A stretch of 64,000 bases of DNA from JABDGM01 sp963738665 (GCA_963738665.1 CAVTXL010000016.1:496001-560000); one strand, 5' to 3'. Positions 1-10,797 are shown, counted from the stretch's first letter. Notes: generated from the letters alone by a model not told the origin. Numbers and translations: made by a program.

Positions 1-280
1 CCGCAACCAGGGCGTATTGTTCGGCATCTCGCTGCTCGTGCTCCTCGGCATGTGGCTGGAGCGCTACATGATCATCACCAGCAGCCTGAGCGAAGATTTT
101 CTGCCGTCCTCGTTCGGCTTCTTCAAGCCGACGGTGTGGGACGTGCTGACGTTCGTCGGTTCGATCGGCTTCTTTATCGTGCCGTTTCTGCTTGTTCGTG
201 CGGTTCTTGCCGGTGATGTCGATTTCGGAAACGCAGGCGCTGTTGCCCGGCGCCCACGGGCCGGAGGTGGGGGCGCATGA
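1..280 (+). CDS. actC: Alternative complex III membrane subunit ActC, C-terminal end (partial)
   Basis: This is the tail of an NrfD/PsrC-type quinol-interacting membrane subunit of alternative complex III; the start lies before the window. The visible part has WLERYMIITSSL followed by a last membrane helix (FVGSIGFFIVPFLL). In the reading frame the chain ends at a TGA that overlaps the actD start as ATGA. From about position 190 a different frame reads FVRFLPVMSISETQALLPG, which is the tail expected of ActC. One base is therefore probably extra near 189-193, with a compensating error near 268-275. Identification rests on the tail motif and on the actD-actE-actF genes that follow. Confidence 0.75.
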   Translation, partial: RNQGVLFGISLLVLLGMWLERYMIITSSLSEDFLPSSFGFFKPTVWDVLTFVGSIGFFIVPFLLVRAVLAGDVDFGNAGAVARRPRAGGGGA

Positions 281-907
281 CCGACGTGAAATATCACGGT
301 TTGATGGTGCAGTTTTTGACGCCCGACAGCGGTGCTCGCGGCCACGCGCAAGGCGCGGCAGGCCGGTTATCGGCAAATGGACGCATACACGCCGTACACG
401 GTCGAAGGTCTAGCCACCGAACTGGGGATGAAGCGATCGCGGATTCCATCGATCGTGCTGATCGCGGGGCTGGTCGGCGCCGCTACCGGTTTTTTCATGC
501 AGGTCTATTCGATGGCGGTGAGTTACCCCTTCAACTCGGGCGGCAAGCCGTACAACAGTTGGCCCGCGTTTATCCCCGTCACTTTTGAGCTGATGGTGCT
601 CGTGGCCTCGCTGGCCGCGTTTTTGGCGATGATCTTGCTCAACGGGCTGCCCCATCCGAATCACCCGGTCTTCAACGTGCCCGAGTTTCTCCGGGCCAGC
701 CAGGACCGCTTTTTTCTGTGCATCGAGGCCGCTGACCCGCTGTTCGACCTCCGCGCGACGACGGAGTTTTTGATGAGTCTCGAACCATTCGGCGACGTGA
801 TTCTGGTGCCGATCGCGCCCGAAGCCGTCGAAGAGCCGGAAGAGGGAAATGAGGCCGCGGAAGCGCAAGATCGCGTCGTCGTTCAAGCCGGTGAAGTATT
901 GGGATGA
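277..907 (+). CDS. actD: Alternative complex III membrane subunit ActD (DUF3341), frameshifted
   Basis: ActD is a small two-helix membrane subunit of the quinol:cytochrome c/HiPIP oxidoreductase alternative complex III. The start ATG at 277 gives MTDVKYHGLMVQFLTPDS, the usual ActD beginning, but that frame is lost near 328-331. The conserved chain resumes in the next frame as VLAATRKARQAGYRQMDAY and runs to 907. Two hydrophobic segments (IPSIVLIAGLVGAATGFFM and a second around FELMVLVASLAAFLAMILL) flank the conserved SYPFNSGGKPYNSWPAFIP loop. A single extra base explains the break. The gene overlaps the apparent actC stop by four bases and is the second gene of the respiratory operon. Confidence 0.85.
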
Positions 908-939
908 ATGCAGGTCCGACAACACGTGTAACAGTTTAG

Positions 940-1190
940 GCATTTACTTCGATCTGCCCTGAACGGGCATGCTGTGACAGCCAGGGCGTAGCCCTGGGTG
1001 GTGGTTGATTTTTAAGCGCGTTAACCCTGAAAGGGGCGCATGTGCGCTCACCAATGTCGTGTCCTGCGTCGCCCACGTATAGGGCGAACTAATCATGATT
1101 GCGGCCGAAAACCAAGCCTTCAGCCTGGGCTTTCGCACCTTGCCCTTGCAGGGCGTAAATACAGCCGAATTCAGGCGGCTGAAAATATGA
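940..1190. repeat. Intergenic palindromic repeat block between actD and actE
   Basis: The 289-base gap between actD and actE has no convincing gene. It holds short inverted repeats: CCAGGGCGTAGCCCTGG near 980-997, CCTGAAAGGGGCGCATGTGCGC near 1026-1048 and GCCTGGGCTTTCGCACC followed by TTGCCCTTGCAGGGCGTAAA near 1123-1156. The GGGCTTTCGCAC core recurs downstream of dnaB (about 49134-49146), so this is a dispersed family and not an operon-specific signal. Confidence 0.6.
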
Positions 1191-1196
1191 CCAGGA

Positions 1197-2051
1197 ATGT
1201 ATAACGTTCGTCCATCGTGGCTTCGCATCGCCAGCCCGCTTCTAGCGGCTGCGGCCTGCGCGCTCGTAGCTGCTGGCTGTCAGCAGAAAATGGCCGACCA
1301 GCCGAGCTATAAGCCGCTGCAGCCTTCGGCGTTTTTTGCGGACGGGCGGTCGGCGCGGCCGCTGGTCGAGGGAACGGTGGCCCGCGGCCATTTGCGCACC
1401 GACCTCGCCTTTTTCACCGGTCGCATCCACGGCCGCCAACCGCAGCCGGCGATCACGCCCGAGCAACTGCCCACATCCAAGTCGAGCTCTGCGACCAATT
1501 CAACGACTGAGACCACGGCCCAATCGTCGGCCAGTGCCGACAACGAGAGTAATCTGCCGCCCGGCTCGCCGCAGAAAGCGGTCGTGCCGCCCGGGTTCAT
1601 CGACGATTCGGCGTTTGTCTCAGAGTTCCCCGTTTCGGTGAGCGAAGAGATGATTCGGCACGGGCACAACCGCTACATGATCTATTGCGTCGTCTGCCAC
1701 GATCCGCTCGGCACCGGCCATGGCCGGATCGTCGAACGTGGCTACACGCAGCCGCCGTCCTATCACATCGACCGGCTGCGCAAGATGCCGCCCGGCCGCT
1801 TGTTCGCGGTGGTAACCGAGGGCTACGGATCAATGCCCTCGTACGCAGATCAAATTCCGCCCGAGGACCGCTGGGCAATCGCAGCCTACGTGCGGGCGTT
1901 GCAGTTGAGCCAGCACTTTCCGCGGAGCGACTTGACGCCTGACATGCAGCAAGCATTGGACAACAGCGCTGCTAACGTGGGGCAGGCATCCCTGTCTGCC
2001 AGTGTTCCAAACCAGGCGACAGCGTTTCCTGACGACGCACTCAAGCAATGA
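1197..2051 (+). CDS. actE: Alternative complex III monohaem cytochrome c subunit ActE, lipoprotein
   Basis: This 284-residue protein is the periplasmic c-type cytochrome subunit that takes electrons from alternative complex III. It has an N-terminal signal with a lipobox (LVAAGC, Cys28), a low-complexity linker (about 90-130), one haem-binding motif CVVCH (164-168), and a likely axial Met in GSMPSY near 212. The C-terminal tail holds a copy of the dispersed GGGGCAGGCATCCCTGTCTGCC repeat at about 1979-2001, read through as part of the protein. The start at 1197 has AGGA directly before it, an unusually short spacing, so the exact start is uncertain. The stop overlaps the actF start as ATGA. 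Confidence 0.88.
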   Translation: MYNVRPSWLRIASPLLAAAACALVAAGCQQKMADQPSYKPLQPSAFFADGRSARPLVEGTVARGHLRTDLAFFTGRIHGRQPQPAITPEQLPTSKSSSATNSTTETTAQSSASADNESNLPPGSPQKAVVPPGFIDDSAFVSEFPVSVSEEMIRHGHNRYMIYCVVCHDPLGTGHGRIVERGYTQPPSYHIDRLRKMPPGRLFAVVTEGYGSMPSYADQIPPEDRWAIAAYVRALQLSQHFPRSDLTPDMQQALDNSAANVGQASLSASVPNQATAFPDDALKQ

Positions 2052-3277
2052 CCGAAACGGACATCAACTCGATATACGCACAGACCGGGCGCAGCCAGTG
2101 GTACGCCCTCGTCGTCGGCGGCCTGGCCACGGTCGGCTGCGTGCTGGGGGCCGTGTTTGATTGGGATCAATTCCTGCGTTCATACTTGTTTGCCTACCTG
2201 TTCGTGCTCGGCCTTTCGATCGGCAGCTTGGCGCTGGTGATGATTCACAATTTGACGGGCGGGGCCTGGGGCTTGCTAGTCCGCCGCCTGGCCGAAGCGC
2301 AGATGAAGCTGTTGCCGCTCACGGCAATCCTTTCGCTGCCGCTCGTCTTCGGCCTGAAGCAGATCTATGCCTGGGCGAACATCGAGGTGGCGAGCACAGC
2401 CACGGACACGGGCTACTTTTGGCGGCACTACCTCGAGCCCTGGTTTTTTTACTTACGGGCCGCCGTGTACTTCATCGTCTGGACCGTCCTGATCGCATTG
2501 ATGAGCGCCTGGTCGCGGGGGCAAGATCGCTCGCCGAGTGTGGGCCGCTTTTGGTGGGCGTACAAGCTGAGCGGGTTTGGACTCGTGTTGTTGGGCGTGA
2601 CGGTCCACTTCGCCGCGATGGATTGGATTATGTCGCTGCAGCGCGGATTTACGTCGACGGTTTTCGGCCCGCTCATCTTTTCGAACCAGGTCCTCTCCAG
2701 CTTCGCGCTGTGCGTGCTGTTGTTCTGTTGGCTGGTGGCCCGGCCGGAGCTTGCCGGCGTTCTATCAAGCAAGGCGATGAACGACTTGGGCAGCCTGCTA
2801 TTGGTGATTCTCGTGCTGTGGGCATATCTGAGTTGGTTTCAGTTCATGTTGATCTGGATGGCCGATCTGCCGCACGGCAACGTGTGGTACTTGGTGCGCT
2901 GGCGGGGCACGTGGGGTATCGTTGGGGGGTCTTTAGTGCTGGTCCAGTTCGTGGTGCCGTTTTTCGCGCTGCTGCTGCGCACAGTCAAGCAAAGCCGCCG
3001 GGCCTTGGCGGCGATCTCCGGCCTCATTTTCGTCGATCAGTGGATTTTTATGTACTACCAGGTGGCGCCGCTATTTGGTGGAACCGGCTGGAAGAACCAC
3101 TGGATCGATGTGTTGACGCCGCTGGCGCTGGGCGGCATTTGGTTTGCAGCCATGCTGTGGCTCCTGAAGCGCCGACCGTTAGTGCCCCGCTACGATTTGA
3201 ATTATCAGCAAGCGATCCTCCTGCACGAAATCGATGAGCAGGAGCTGGCTCGCGAGGAGGTGTTGGCCCATGAATGA
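2048..3277 (+). CDS. actF: Alternative complex III quinol-binding membrane subunit ActF
   Basis: ActF is the second NrfD-like integral membrane subunit (409 residues, about ten helices), thought to take part in quinol oxidation and proton transfer. Recognisable stretches include MIHNLTGGAWG, VHFAAMDWIMSL and FVDQWIFMYYQVAPL, all typical of ActF. It is intact and translationally coupled to actE by a four-base overlap. It overlaps the next gene by eight bases, and its end carries the GAGGAGG ribosome-binding site (3254-3260) of that gene. Confidence 0.9.
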   Translation: MTETDINSIYAQTGRSQWYALVVGGLATVGCVLGAVFDWDQFLRSYLFAYLFVLGLSIGSLALVMIHNLTGGAWGLLVRRLAEAQMKLLPLTAILSLPLVFGLKQIYAWANIEVASTATDTGYFWRHYLEPWFFYLRAAVYFIVWTVLIALMSAWSRGQDRSPSVGRFWWAYKLSGFGLVLLGVTVHFAAMDWIMSLQRGFTSTVFGPLIFSNQVLSSFALCVLLFCWLVARPELAGVLSSKAMNDLGSLLLVILVLWAYLSWFQFMLIWMADLPHGNVWYLVRWRGTWGIVGGSLVLVQFVVPFFALLLRTVKQSRRALAAISGLIFVDQWIFMYYQVAPLFGGTGWKNHWIDVLTPLALGGIWFAAMLWLLKRRPLVPRYDLNYQQAILLHEIDEQELAREEVLAHE

Positions 3278-3821
3278 CGCTCCGTCTCCCCAACCGCCCC
3301 AGCGCGAAGAAACAGCCTCCCTGTCGCACTCAGACCAGCCACTGTCGCACGACGAAGTACGGCACGAGCCGGCGGAGATTCCGCTCGCTGGCGTGCTTGT
3401 CGTGCTGTTGGCGTTTGCGGCCGTTTTTGTCGCTGTGGCATTGGTCAGCGACTGGGTTTTGGTGGGCAACAGCGAAGCGACTGGCGAAGCGAAGCAGACA
3501 GCCACTTACACGACGCCCAGCGACGCACGGCCGCCGGAACCGCGGCTCGAGCCCCTCGACTACGAGACGGCCGTCGCGGCGAATGTGTTCAAGGCCCAGA
3601 TCGAGAAAGAGCACACACTGAACAGCTACGGAGCCACTGAAGAGGAAGCTTACGTTCACATCCCGATCGACGAGGCGATGAAATTGGCGGTGAAATCGAT
3701 GCCGGTGCAACAGGGGGCCGAAAAGCTGCCGGAGAAAAGTTTTGGACTGGTTGGCGGCGGCGAAGCAAACTCGGGCCGCCAATACGCGGAGGCGCCAGAA
3801 TGGCTGCAACAGCAAAAATAA
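3270..3821 (+). CDS. Small single-helix membrane protein of the act/cox cluster
   Basis: This 183-residue protein sits between actF and the SCO gene. It has a proline-rich cytoplasmic head, one membrane helix (about residues 38-60) and an exported tail with PPEPRLEP, HTLNSYG and HIPIDEAMKLAV. Proteins with a similar pattern, an LNSYG stretch followed by IPIDxAM, occur in act/cox operons of planctomycetes; no function is established that I know of. The ATG at 3270 is chosen over the upstream in-frame start because GAGGAGG lies nine bases before it. A role in assembly or stability of the oxidase is inferred from position only. Confidence 0.7.
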   Translation: MNDAPSPQPPQREETASLSHSDQPLSHDEVRHEPAEIPLAGVLVVLLAFAAVFVAVALVSDWVLVGNSEATGEAKQTATYTTPSDARPPEPRLEPLDYETAVAANVFKAQIEKEHTLNSYGATEEEAYVHIPIDEAMKLAVKSMPVQQGAEKLPEKSFGLVGGGEANSGRQYAEAPEWLQQQK

Positions 3822-3841
3822 CGAGAAGCGGTTTCAAAACA

Positions 3842-3879
3842 CTCCCTCTCCCTTTGCGAGAGGGCTGGCGTAAGGGCAA
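3842..3879. repeat. Dispersed CCCTCTCCC palindrome before the SCO gene
   Basis: The sequence CCCTCTCCCTTTGCGAGAGGG with a GGCTGGCGTAAGGG tail separates the upstream gene from the SCO start. The same family occurs at 19409-19440, 47430-47466, in mnmA (57573-57690) and inside hrpB (61549-61582). It keeps the frame of the SCO gene open upstream and so makes the start look earlier than it is. Confidence 0.65.
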
Positions 3880-3880
3880 G

Positions 3881-4852
3881 ATGCGCAACAGTCAGCCGCC
3901 CTCAGCCTGCCCTCTTCCGAAGCGATACGGTTTTGCACAAACGTCGCACGCTGCGTGGATTGTCTGCGTCATGTGGATTGCTGCCAGCACGGCGACGAAC
4001 GTCTTCGCTGCGCCGACCGATCTGCGTGACATCGGCTTCGACCAGCGGCTCGACGCGCAGGTGCCGCTCGACGTGCAGTTCCTCGACGAGGCGGGCAAAA
4101 CCGTGCGGCTGGCCGACTATTTCGGCGACAAGCCGGTGGTTCTCGTGCTGGCCTATTACGAGTGTCCGCGGTTGTGCAACCTGGTGCTCAACGGCCTAGT
4201 GCAAGGCATGCTCGAGATGAACCTCAACGCGGGCGACGATTTTCAGGTCGTCGTCGTCAGCTTCGATCCGCGCGAAAAGCCGCCCCTGGCCGCCAGCAAA
4301 AAGCAAGCCTACGTCATGCGTTACCGGCGAAAAGGGGCCGCGGAGGGCATGCATTTTCTCACGGGCGATGAGGATCAAATTAAGCAGCTCACCAGTGCAG
4401 TTGGCTTTCGTTATAAGTTCGACGCCGAGCAGAACCAGTTCATCCACGCCAGCGGCATCATGATCTTGACGCCGACCGGCAAAATCTCCCGCTACTTTTA
4501 TGACGTGGATTATCCAGGGCGCGATTTGCGGCTCGGCTTGGTCGAGGCGTCCAGCGGCAAGATCGGTTCGCCCGTCGATCAAATCCTGCTGTACTGCTTC
4601 CACTACGATGCGACGGTCGGCCGCTACTCGGCCAGCATCATGAACATCGTCCGGATGCTCGGCGTGCTGACGATGGCGACCATCGGCATGTTCGTCTTAT
4701 TCCTGCAGAGGTGGCACGGCCGGCGGATTAGAGCGGCGGTTATGAGCACGCAGGCGGGCGGCGATCAGACACCGCAGGACGGCTTCAACGACGTTGACGA
4801 CGCCGAGACGAGATACGCACAGCTTTCCAGCACAAGCGAGAACGCCCGATGA
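3881..4852 (+). CDS. SCO1/SenC copper chaperone for cytochrome oxidase
   Basis: SCO proteins deliver copper to the CuA centre of cytochrome oxidase subunit II. The 323-residue product has a signal or anchor helix (about 22-44), a thioredoxin-like fold with the copper ligands in ECPRLC (Cys95, Cys99) and the distal histidine in FIHASG (about His189), and a C-terminal membrane helix (MLGVLTMATIGMFVLFL). The open frame extends back to 3800, but 3842-3879 is a dispersed repeat, so the ATG at 3881 is preferred. It lies directly before coxB, its presumed target, with a four-base overlap. Confidence 0.88.
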   Translation: MRNSQPPSACPLPKRYGFAQTSHAAWIVCVMWIAASTATNVFAAPTDLRDIGFDQRLDAQVPLDVQFLDEAGKTVRLADYFGDKPVVLVLAYYECPRLCNLVLNGLVQGMLEMNLNAGDDFQVVVVSFDPREKPPLAASKKQAYVMRYRRKGAAEGMHFLTGDEDQIKQLTSAVGFRYKFDAEQNQFIHASGIMILTPTGKISRYFYDVDYPGRDLRLGLVEASSGKIGSPVDQILLYCFHYDATVGRYSASIMNIVRMLGVLTMATIGMFVLFLQRWHGRRIRAAVMSTQAGGDQTPQDGFNDVDDAETRYAQLSSTSENAR

Positions 4853-5844
4853 TTGCTGAGATTTCGCTATGGCCGAAGGCTGCCTCCACGACGGCGCACC
4901 ATGTGGACCAACTGTTTTTGTTTCTGCTGGCTGTGTGCGGCAGCGTGGGCCTGCTCGTGGCCGTGCTTTTGATCTACTTCTGCATTCGTTATCGTCGCCG
5001 CAGCGGGGCGGTGGGCAATCCGCCGGATGTGCGGCAATCGCGGGCCCTGGAGTGGTTTTGGACCCTGACGCCGCTGGGAGTGTTTGCCGTGTTGTTCGCC
5101 TGGGGCGGCGAGGTTTACTTTACGGCCTTCAGCCCGCCCGACGACGCGACGCCGGTCTACGTCGTCGCCAAGCAGTGGATGTGGAAATTTCAGCATCCCG
5201 AGGGGCAGCGCGAAATCAACACGCTGCACGTCCCGGTCGGCAAGCCGATCAAGCTGCTGTTGATATCGCAGGACGTCATCCATAGCTTCTTCGTCCCCGC
5301 CTTTCGCGTCCACATGGACGTCTTGCCGCAACGCTACACGTCGGTGTGGTTTCAAGCCACCGAGCCGGGCGAGTACCATTTGTTTTGCTCGCAGTACTGC
5401 GGCACGAACCACTCGGGCATGGTGGGCACGGTAGTGGCCATGAAAGACGGCCGATTATCAGCGCTGGTTGAATTTCAGCGCCGACGGCTCGCTGGCGCTC
5501 GCAGGGCCGCCAACTGTTTCTGCAGTACCGCTGCATTAGCTGCCATAGCGCGAACGCCGAGGCCCGCGCGCCGGTGCTGGAAAATTTGTATGGCAAGATC
5601 GGTGGCGCTCAACGACGGCCGCGCCGTGCGAGCCGAACACGATTACCTGCGCAACGCAATCCTCAAGCCGAGCGCCGAAATCGTGGCCGGCTATCGCGAC
5701 ATCATGCCGCCGTTCGATAGGCAGATCAGCGAAGAGCAGGTGCTAGCCCTGATTGCCTACATCCAATCATTGAAACCGGGCGGCACGCCGTCGCGAGTGG
5801 AAGACTATCCGCCGCCCGCTCGCACGCAGCCTACAACGCGCTAA
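4849..5844 (+). CDS. coxB: Cytochrome c oxidase subunit II with fused cytochrome c domain (caa3 type), frameshifted
   Basis: Subunit II carries the CuA site that receives electrons from cytochrome c. Two N-terminal helices are followed by the cupredoxin domain with IHSFFVP and the CuA ligands CSQYCGTNHSGM. A haem c domain follows: CISCH is encoded at 5532-5546 but in a different frame. The conserved chain moves by +1 near 5476, again near 5506 (GGG run) and again near 5598; the third shift restores the starting frame, so the frame stays open although the middle is nonsense. Three single-base insertions explain this. The fused cytochrome makes this a caa3-type oxidase, which fits an act cluster partner. 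Confidence 0.87.
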   Translation: MIAEISLWPKAASTTAHHVDQLFLFLLAVCGSVGLLVAVLLIYFCIRYRRRSGAVGNPPDVRQSRALEWFWTLTPLGVFAVLFAWGGEVYFTAFSPPDDATPVYVVAKQWMWKFQHPEGQREINTLHVPVGKPIKLLLISQDVIHSFFVPAFRVHMDVLPQRYTSVWFQATEPGEYHLFCSQYCGTNHSGMVGTVVAMKDGRLSALVEFQRRRLAGARRAANCFCSTAALAAIARTPRPARRCWKICMARSVALNDGRAVRAEHDYLRNAILKPSAEIVAGYRDIMPPFDRQISEEQVLALIAYIQSLKPGGTPSRVEDYPPPARTQPTTR

Positions 5845-5857
5845 ACAGGAGCCCTTG

Positions 5858-7498
<1,641 letters not shown>

Positions 7499-7509
<11 letters not shown>

Positions 7510-8238
7510 AGAGAGCTTTCTGACCGCCGACATGCGCGAGATGTTCAAGCACACTGCGGTCGTGCGCCCAGCCACCTCGAGGAGCACTTTCGCAATCTCG
7601 AACATCAATCCGACACGTCCCGCCTGGGCATGTGGCTGTTTCTGGCCACCGAGGTGATGTTCTTCGGCGCGCTGTTTCTGACGCTCAACATCTACCGCTA
7701 CCAATATGCCGGGGCCTTCGAAAAGGCCAGCGAAAAGCTGAACTGGCAAATCGGGGGCGCCAATACACTGGTGCTGCTGGTGAGCAGCCTGACGATGGTG
7801 CTGGCCGTGCATTACGCCCGGCTCGGAGCGCAGCGCGCACTCATCGTCTGCTTGTTATTGACGGCCGCGATGGGCACCGTATTCCTCGTCCTCAAAGGGA
7901 TCGAATACTACACCGACTACCGCGACAACCTGGTCCCCGGCTGGAAATTCCAAACCAGCGAATGGATCCAAAAGGATGGGCTCTCGCTGGCGCAGGTTTC
8001 GCAGGTCAAGATCTTTTTAATCATGTATTACGTGATGACGATGATCCACGCGGTCCACTTGACGATCGGCATCACCAGCGTGTTGATCCTGGTCGCGCTG
8101 TCCGCGGGCGGCCATTTCACGAGCGAGTACAACTCGCCCGTCGACATCGTCGGCCTCTATTGGCACTTCGTCGATATCGTTTGGATCTTCTTGCTGCCAA
8201 TGTTGTACCTGCTCGGCACTCATAAGCTCGCAGGCTGA
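7499..8238 (+). CDS. ctaE: Cytochrome c oxidase subunit III, frameshifted near its start
   Basis: Subunit III is a membrane subunit that stabilises the oxidase core. The likely start is the ATG at 7499 (MSREESFLTADMREMF), overlapping the end of ctaD. The frame is lost between about 7545 and 7572; the conserved chain resumes as HLEEHFRNLEHQSDTSRLGMW and continues through WLFLATEVMFFGALF and several helices to the usual ending VDIVWIFLLPMLYL. It closes the respiratory operon: no subunit IV gene is visible in the 300 bases downstream. Confidence 0.86.
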
Positions 8239-8535
8239 CTTGCCGAAACAGCGAGCGTAACGGATGTGTATCTCTCCTGCGTCGAGGTGTCTCAGAGCCT
8301 CCTCCATGGCGGACTCGATGTGGTCATTCTGGGTGATAGCGACAACCGCCATGATCGAGCGCTTCCGACGATGGACGAATCACTGAGCGAAACCGCGGGT
8401 AACACCGACCGTGGGGAATCGGTCCCGAATTTGACGTGAAGCTAGTATCGCCAGCGCGGTGGCCGTCGGCGGTTTGGGTGTCGCGACGCTATTCGCCCAT
8501 CGTCACCAACGGCCCTAACAGCCGCCAGCGAACAC
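8239..8535. other. Gap between the convergent ctaE and PP2C genes
   Basis: I see no supported gene here. A minus-strand frame starting at 8352 (MAVVAITQNDHIESAMEEAL) has a possible GGAAG nine bases upstream, but most of it runs antisense through ctaE. It could be a remnant of another gene; it is not called. Confidence 0.4.
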
Positions 8536-9471
8536 TCAATTCGGTCGATAGGCAACCACCGTGAGATCATCCGGTTTCGACGGCCCGGCTCCGTCGGTGG
8601 CCGTCATGCGACGACGGGCTTCGGTCACCAGCGCGTCAAGCGCCTCGTCGAGCGGGCCGCTGCGCATGTACTCGACCACTTCCTCGGGAAGCAGATTGTC
8701 GACCAGGCCGTCGCTGGCCAGCACCAGCGTATCGCGATCGGCCATTTCGATCGACGGCCCAATCTCGATTCGCATTTGTTCTGATCCGATCACGTTCGAA
8801 ATCACGTGCCGGTCCGCATGATGAATTGCGTCTTGCTCCTCGATCAGGCCGGCTTCCACCGCATAGCCGATTGGCGAATGCGAGATCGTTTGTAGCTTTA
8901 GCTTGCCCCGCTGTCCGGTGAGAAAGATCACCGAATCGCCCACATGGTACGGTCGGATCGTGCGGCCCTGAATCTCCACCAGTGCTAGTGTGGTGGCCGA
9001 CCCGGTTCCCAACTCGCAGACGGCCCGATTGGCTCCTTCGATACCGTTCAAGATCGTTCCCCGCAGCCCGTCGTCGCTGGGATGATTGTCCGAGGCCACC
9101 GCCTCGACGAGCGCCCGCTGAATCGTCTCGATCGCTAGCCGCGACGCCCTTTCGCCTCCGACGTGCCCGCCCAATCCGTCGGCAACGGCCAAGACCCCCG
9201 TTTCTGCGCTCGTCGGCAAGAGTGCCGCCACATCCTCGTTCGGGGTAGCCTTATTCGGCGAGCGGCTCGTGAACACGGCCGCCGTGCCGCCGGCGAATGC
9301 AAATGCCGCGACCTCGGCCGTTTCGGCCTCGGCGAGAATGGCCCCCAAAATACTTCGCCGCGTGCGGCGGCCGGCAGCGTCGGTTTTCGCACCTGCGGGC
9401 AGCGGCAACGTGGTGGGCAGCGTGGCGAGACTCGTCATCGTCATAATCTGCCAGGATTCTAAAAATTGCAT
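8536..9471 (-). CDS. PP2C-family serine/threonine protein phosphatase
   Basis: Metal-dependent (Mg/Mn) PP2C phosphatases remove phosphate from serine and threonine. The product has the family motifs in order: PNED (about 77-80), ADGLGGHVGGERAS (D98 region), GSATTLA, VGDS, LASDGLVDN and PDDLTVV. About 75 N-terminal residues before the catalytic core have no recognised domain. The open frame reaches a GTG at 9510; the ATG at 9471 is chosen because GGAG lies eleven bases before it, and an ATG at 9444 is also possible. It stands alone and its kinase partner is not in the window. Confidence 0.85.
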   Translation of the reverse strand: MQFLESWQIMTMTSLATLPTTLPLPAGAKTDAAGRRTRRSILGAILAEAETAEVAAFAFAGGTAAVFTSRSPNKATPNEDVAALLPTSAETGVLAVADGLGGHVGGERASRLAIETIQRALVEAVASDNHPSDDGLRGTILNGIEGANRAVCELGTGSATTLALVEIQGRTIRPYHVGDSVIFLTGQRGKLKLQTISHSPIGYAVEAGLIEEQDAIHHADRHVISNVIGSEQMRIEIGPSIEMADRDTLVLASDGLVDNLLPEEVVEYMRSGPLDEALDALVTEARRRMTATDGAGPSKPDDLTVVAYRPN

Positions 9472-9510
9472 CGACTCTGCCGCTCCGGAACGCAAACTGC
9501 GGCCTTCCAC

Positions 9511-9906
9511 AGAGTCGTCCCGCCGAGCGAAGCCGCCTGCGGCGCATTTGTCACAAACCTATTGCATCATAGGAGATGCGCCGCCGGCCTCAAACTTTGT
9601 TTTTCGCGTTTCCGCCGACTTCGGTCGCCGCAGAGCGCCGCAAACCGTTGTCAGCCAAGAATATCCGTCAAATATGAAAACTCTAATCAAGCTTGGGTGC
9701 TATCACTGCTAGCTTGGGAAAACTAGGAAAAATCGGCAGAGCTGGCCGCGCTGCCTTTGGCACGTGCGAACGGCCCTGTCGAATTACTACGACCTGTTCA
9801 TGAATGCAGCGTCGTGCTGCCACAACAGCTTGTGGAAAAACGCGAATTGCTCGACAAGGCACTTGCGAACTGAGAGGCGATGCACGTGGCGCGGGTAACT
9901 GCGACC
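9511..9906. other. Gene-free stretch between PP2C and mrfB genes
   Basis: About 400 bases with lower GC than the flanks and no supported gene. It contains the promoter side of the minus-strand phosphatase gene. I found no clear repeat, RNA gene or terminator in it. Confidence 0.4.
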
Positions 9907-10797
9907 TTAGGCAGCCAACCGCAGCGTCAGATCCAGAAGCGTTATCAGGTCAAGTGCGTTGTGATACAAAACTGCATCCATGTCGCGTTCGAAGCCGGTC
10001 CGCACGTAATCGGCGTAAATCGAGGGGATCTGCTGGCTGGGGACATCACCCGATCGCCGCCGCCGGCAAACGTACTGCTCCAGCGTTTGCAAGCGGCAGT
10101 TCGGCAACTGCTTTCGCCACCGCCGCCGGGCGTGGTGCAAGATGTCGATATGCAACATCTGGCGGCCAGTCAACGCCGGGTCGAGGCGGTGCCGCACGCT
10201 CCGGTCGCATAGCATCGGCCAATCGAACGTCTTGCCATTGAACGTGACGAGCACGTCGCACGTTGCCGCAATCTGCCACAGCGACGCCAGCATGGCCGCC
10301 TCTTCGGCGTAGTTTCTCGCGACCAAAAGCTCAATCGCCGGCCCGTCGCCGTTGTGCCGCAGCACCCCCGCGAGAAATAGCGCCGACCCAGCCAGGCCGC
10401 AGGTCTCGAGGTCCAGCAGCATCGCCCGCTCCGGTAGCGCCGCCATCAGCGATGCGAACTCAGCCGCCATGACGAGCGTCGGCTCGACAGCCTGCTGTGC
10501 GGTTGCGCGCAAGCCCTGCAAGTGCTGCTGCCGGGCCATTACCAACCGCGTCCCGCCCGGCCAAAACTCTTCGAGCCGCACTGCCACGCGCCAGTGTGGA
10601 CCAGCCACAGTCTCGATCAATTCCCCCCGCCGCAATAACCCAGGGATGCATTTAGTGGAACACGGCGAACCAGCTTCAGAGGACGGGCTCGTCGCCGTGG
10701 CGACCGGCGGCACGTTTCTGTTTTCACGAGGGGCAACATCAGCCAAAGGCCCCCGATTCAGCGCCTCCAATCGCAACCGCAGTGCATCCGTCGCCAT
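9907..10797 (-). CDS. mrfB: RNase H-like exonuclease, MrfB/YprB type
   Basis: This 296-residue protein has the YprB-type RNase H-fold exonuclease motifs: LLDLETCGLAG (Asp129, Glu131), LVTFNGKTFDWPML, HIDILHHARRRWR with LQTLEQY, and YHNALDLITLL (final acidic residues). In Bacillus subtilis MrfB works with the helicase MrfA in a repair pathway for mitomycin lesions. Here the MrfA homologue lies just upstream on the same strand, so a shared role in DNA repair is likely. The N-terminal 110 residues are of unclear function. Confidence 0.8.
   Translation of the reverse strand: MATDALRLRLEALNRGPLADVAPRENRNVPPVATATSPSSEAGSPCSTKCIPGLLRRGELIETVAGPHWRVAVRLEEFWPGGTRLVMARQQHLQGLRATAQQAVEPTLVMAAEFASLMAALPERAMLLDLETCGLAGSALFLAGVLRHNGDGPAIELLVARNYAEEAAMLASLWQIAATCDVLVTFNGKTFDWPMLCDRSVRHRLDPALTGRQMLHIDILHHARRRWRKQLPNCRLQTLEQYVCRRRRSGDVPSQQIPSIYADYVRTGFERDMDAVLYHNALDLITLLDLTLRLAA

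Noticed and set aside
2161..3237. Plus-strand open frame of 358 codons within actF
   Set aside because: It is an out-of-frame reading of actF without hydrophobic helices or known motifs.
8017..8352. Minus-strand frame of 111 codons over the end of ctaE
   Set aside because: Two thirds overlap ctaE antisense; only the first 35 residues look protein-like, with no certain family.
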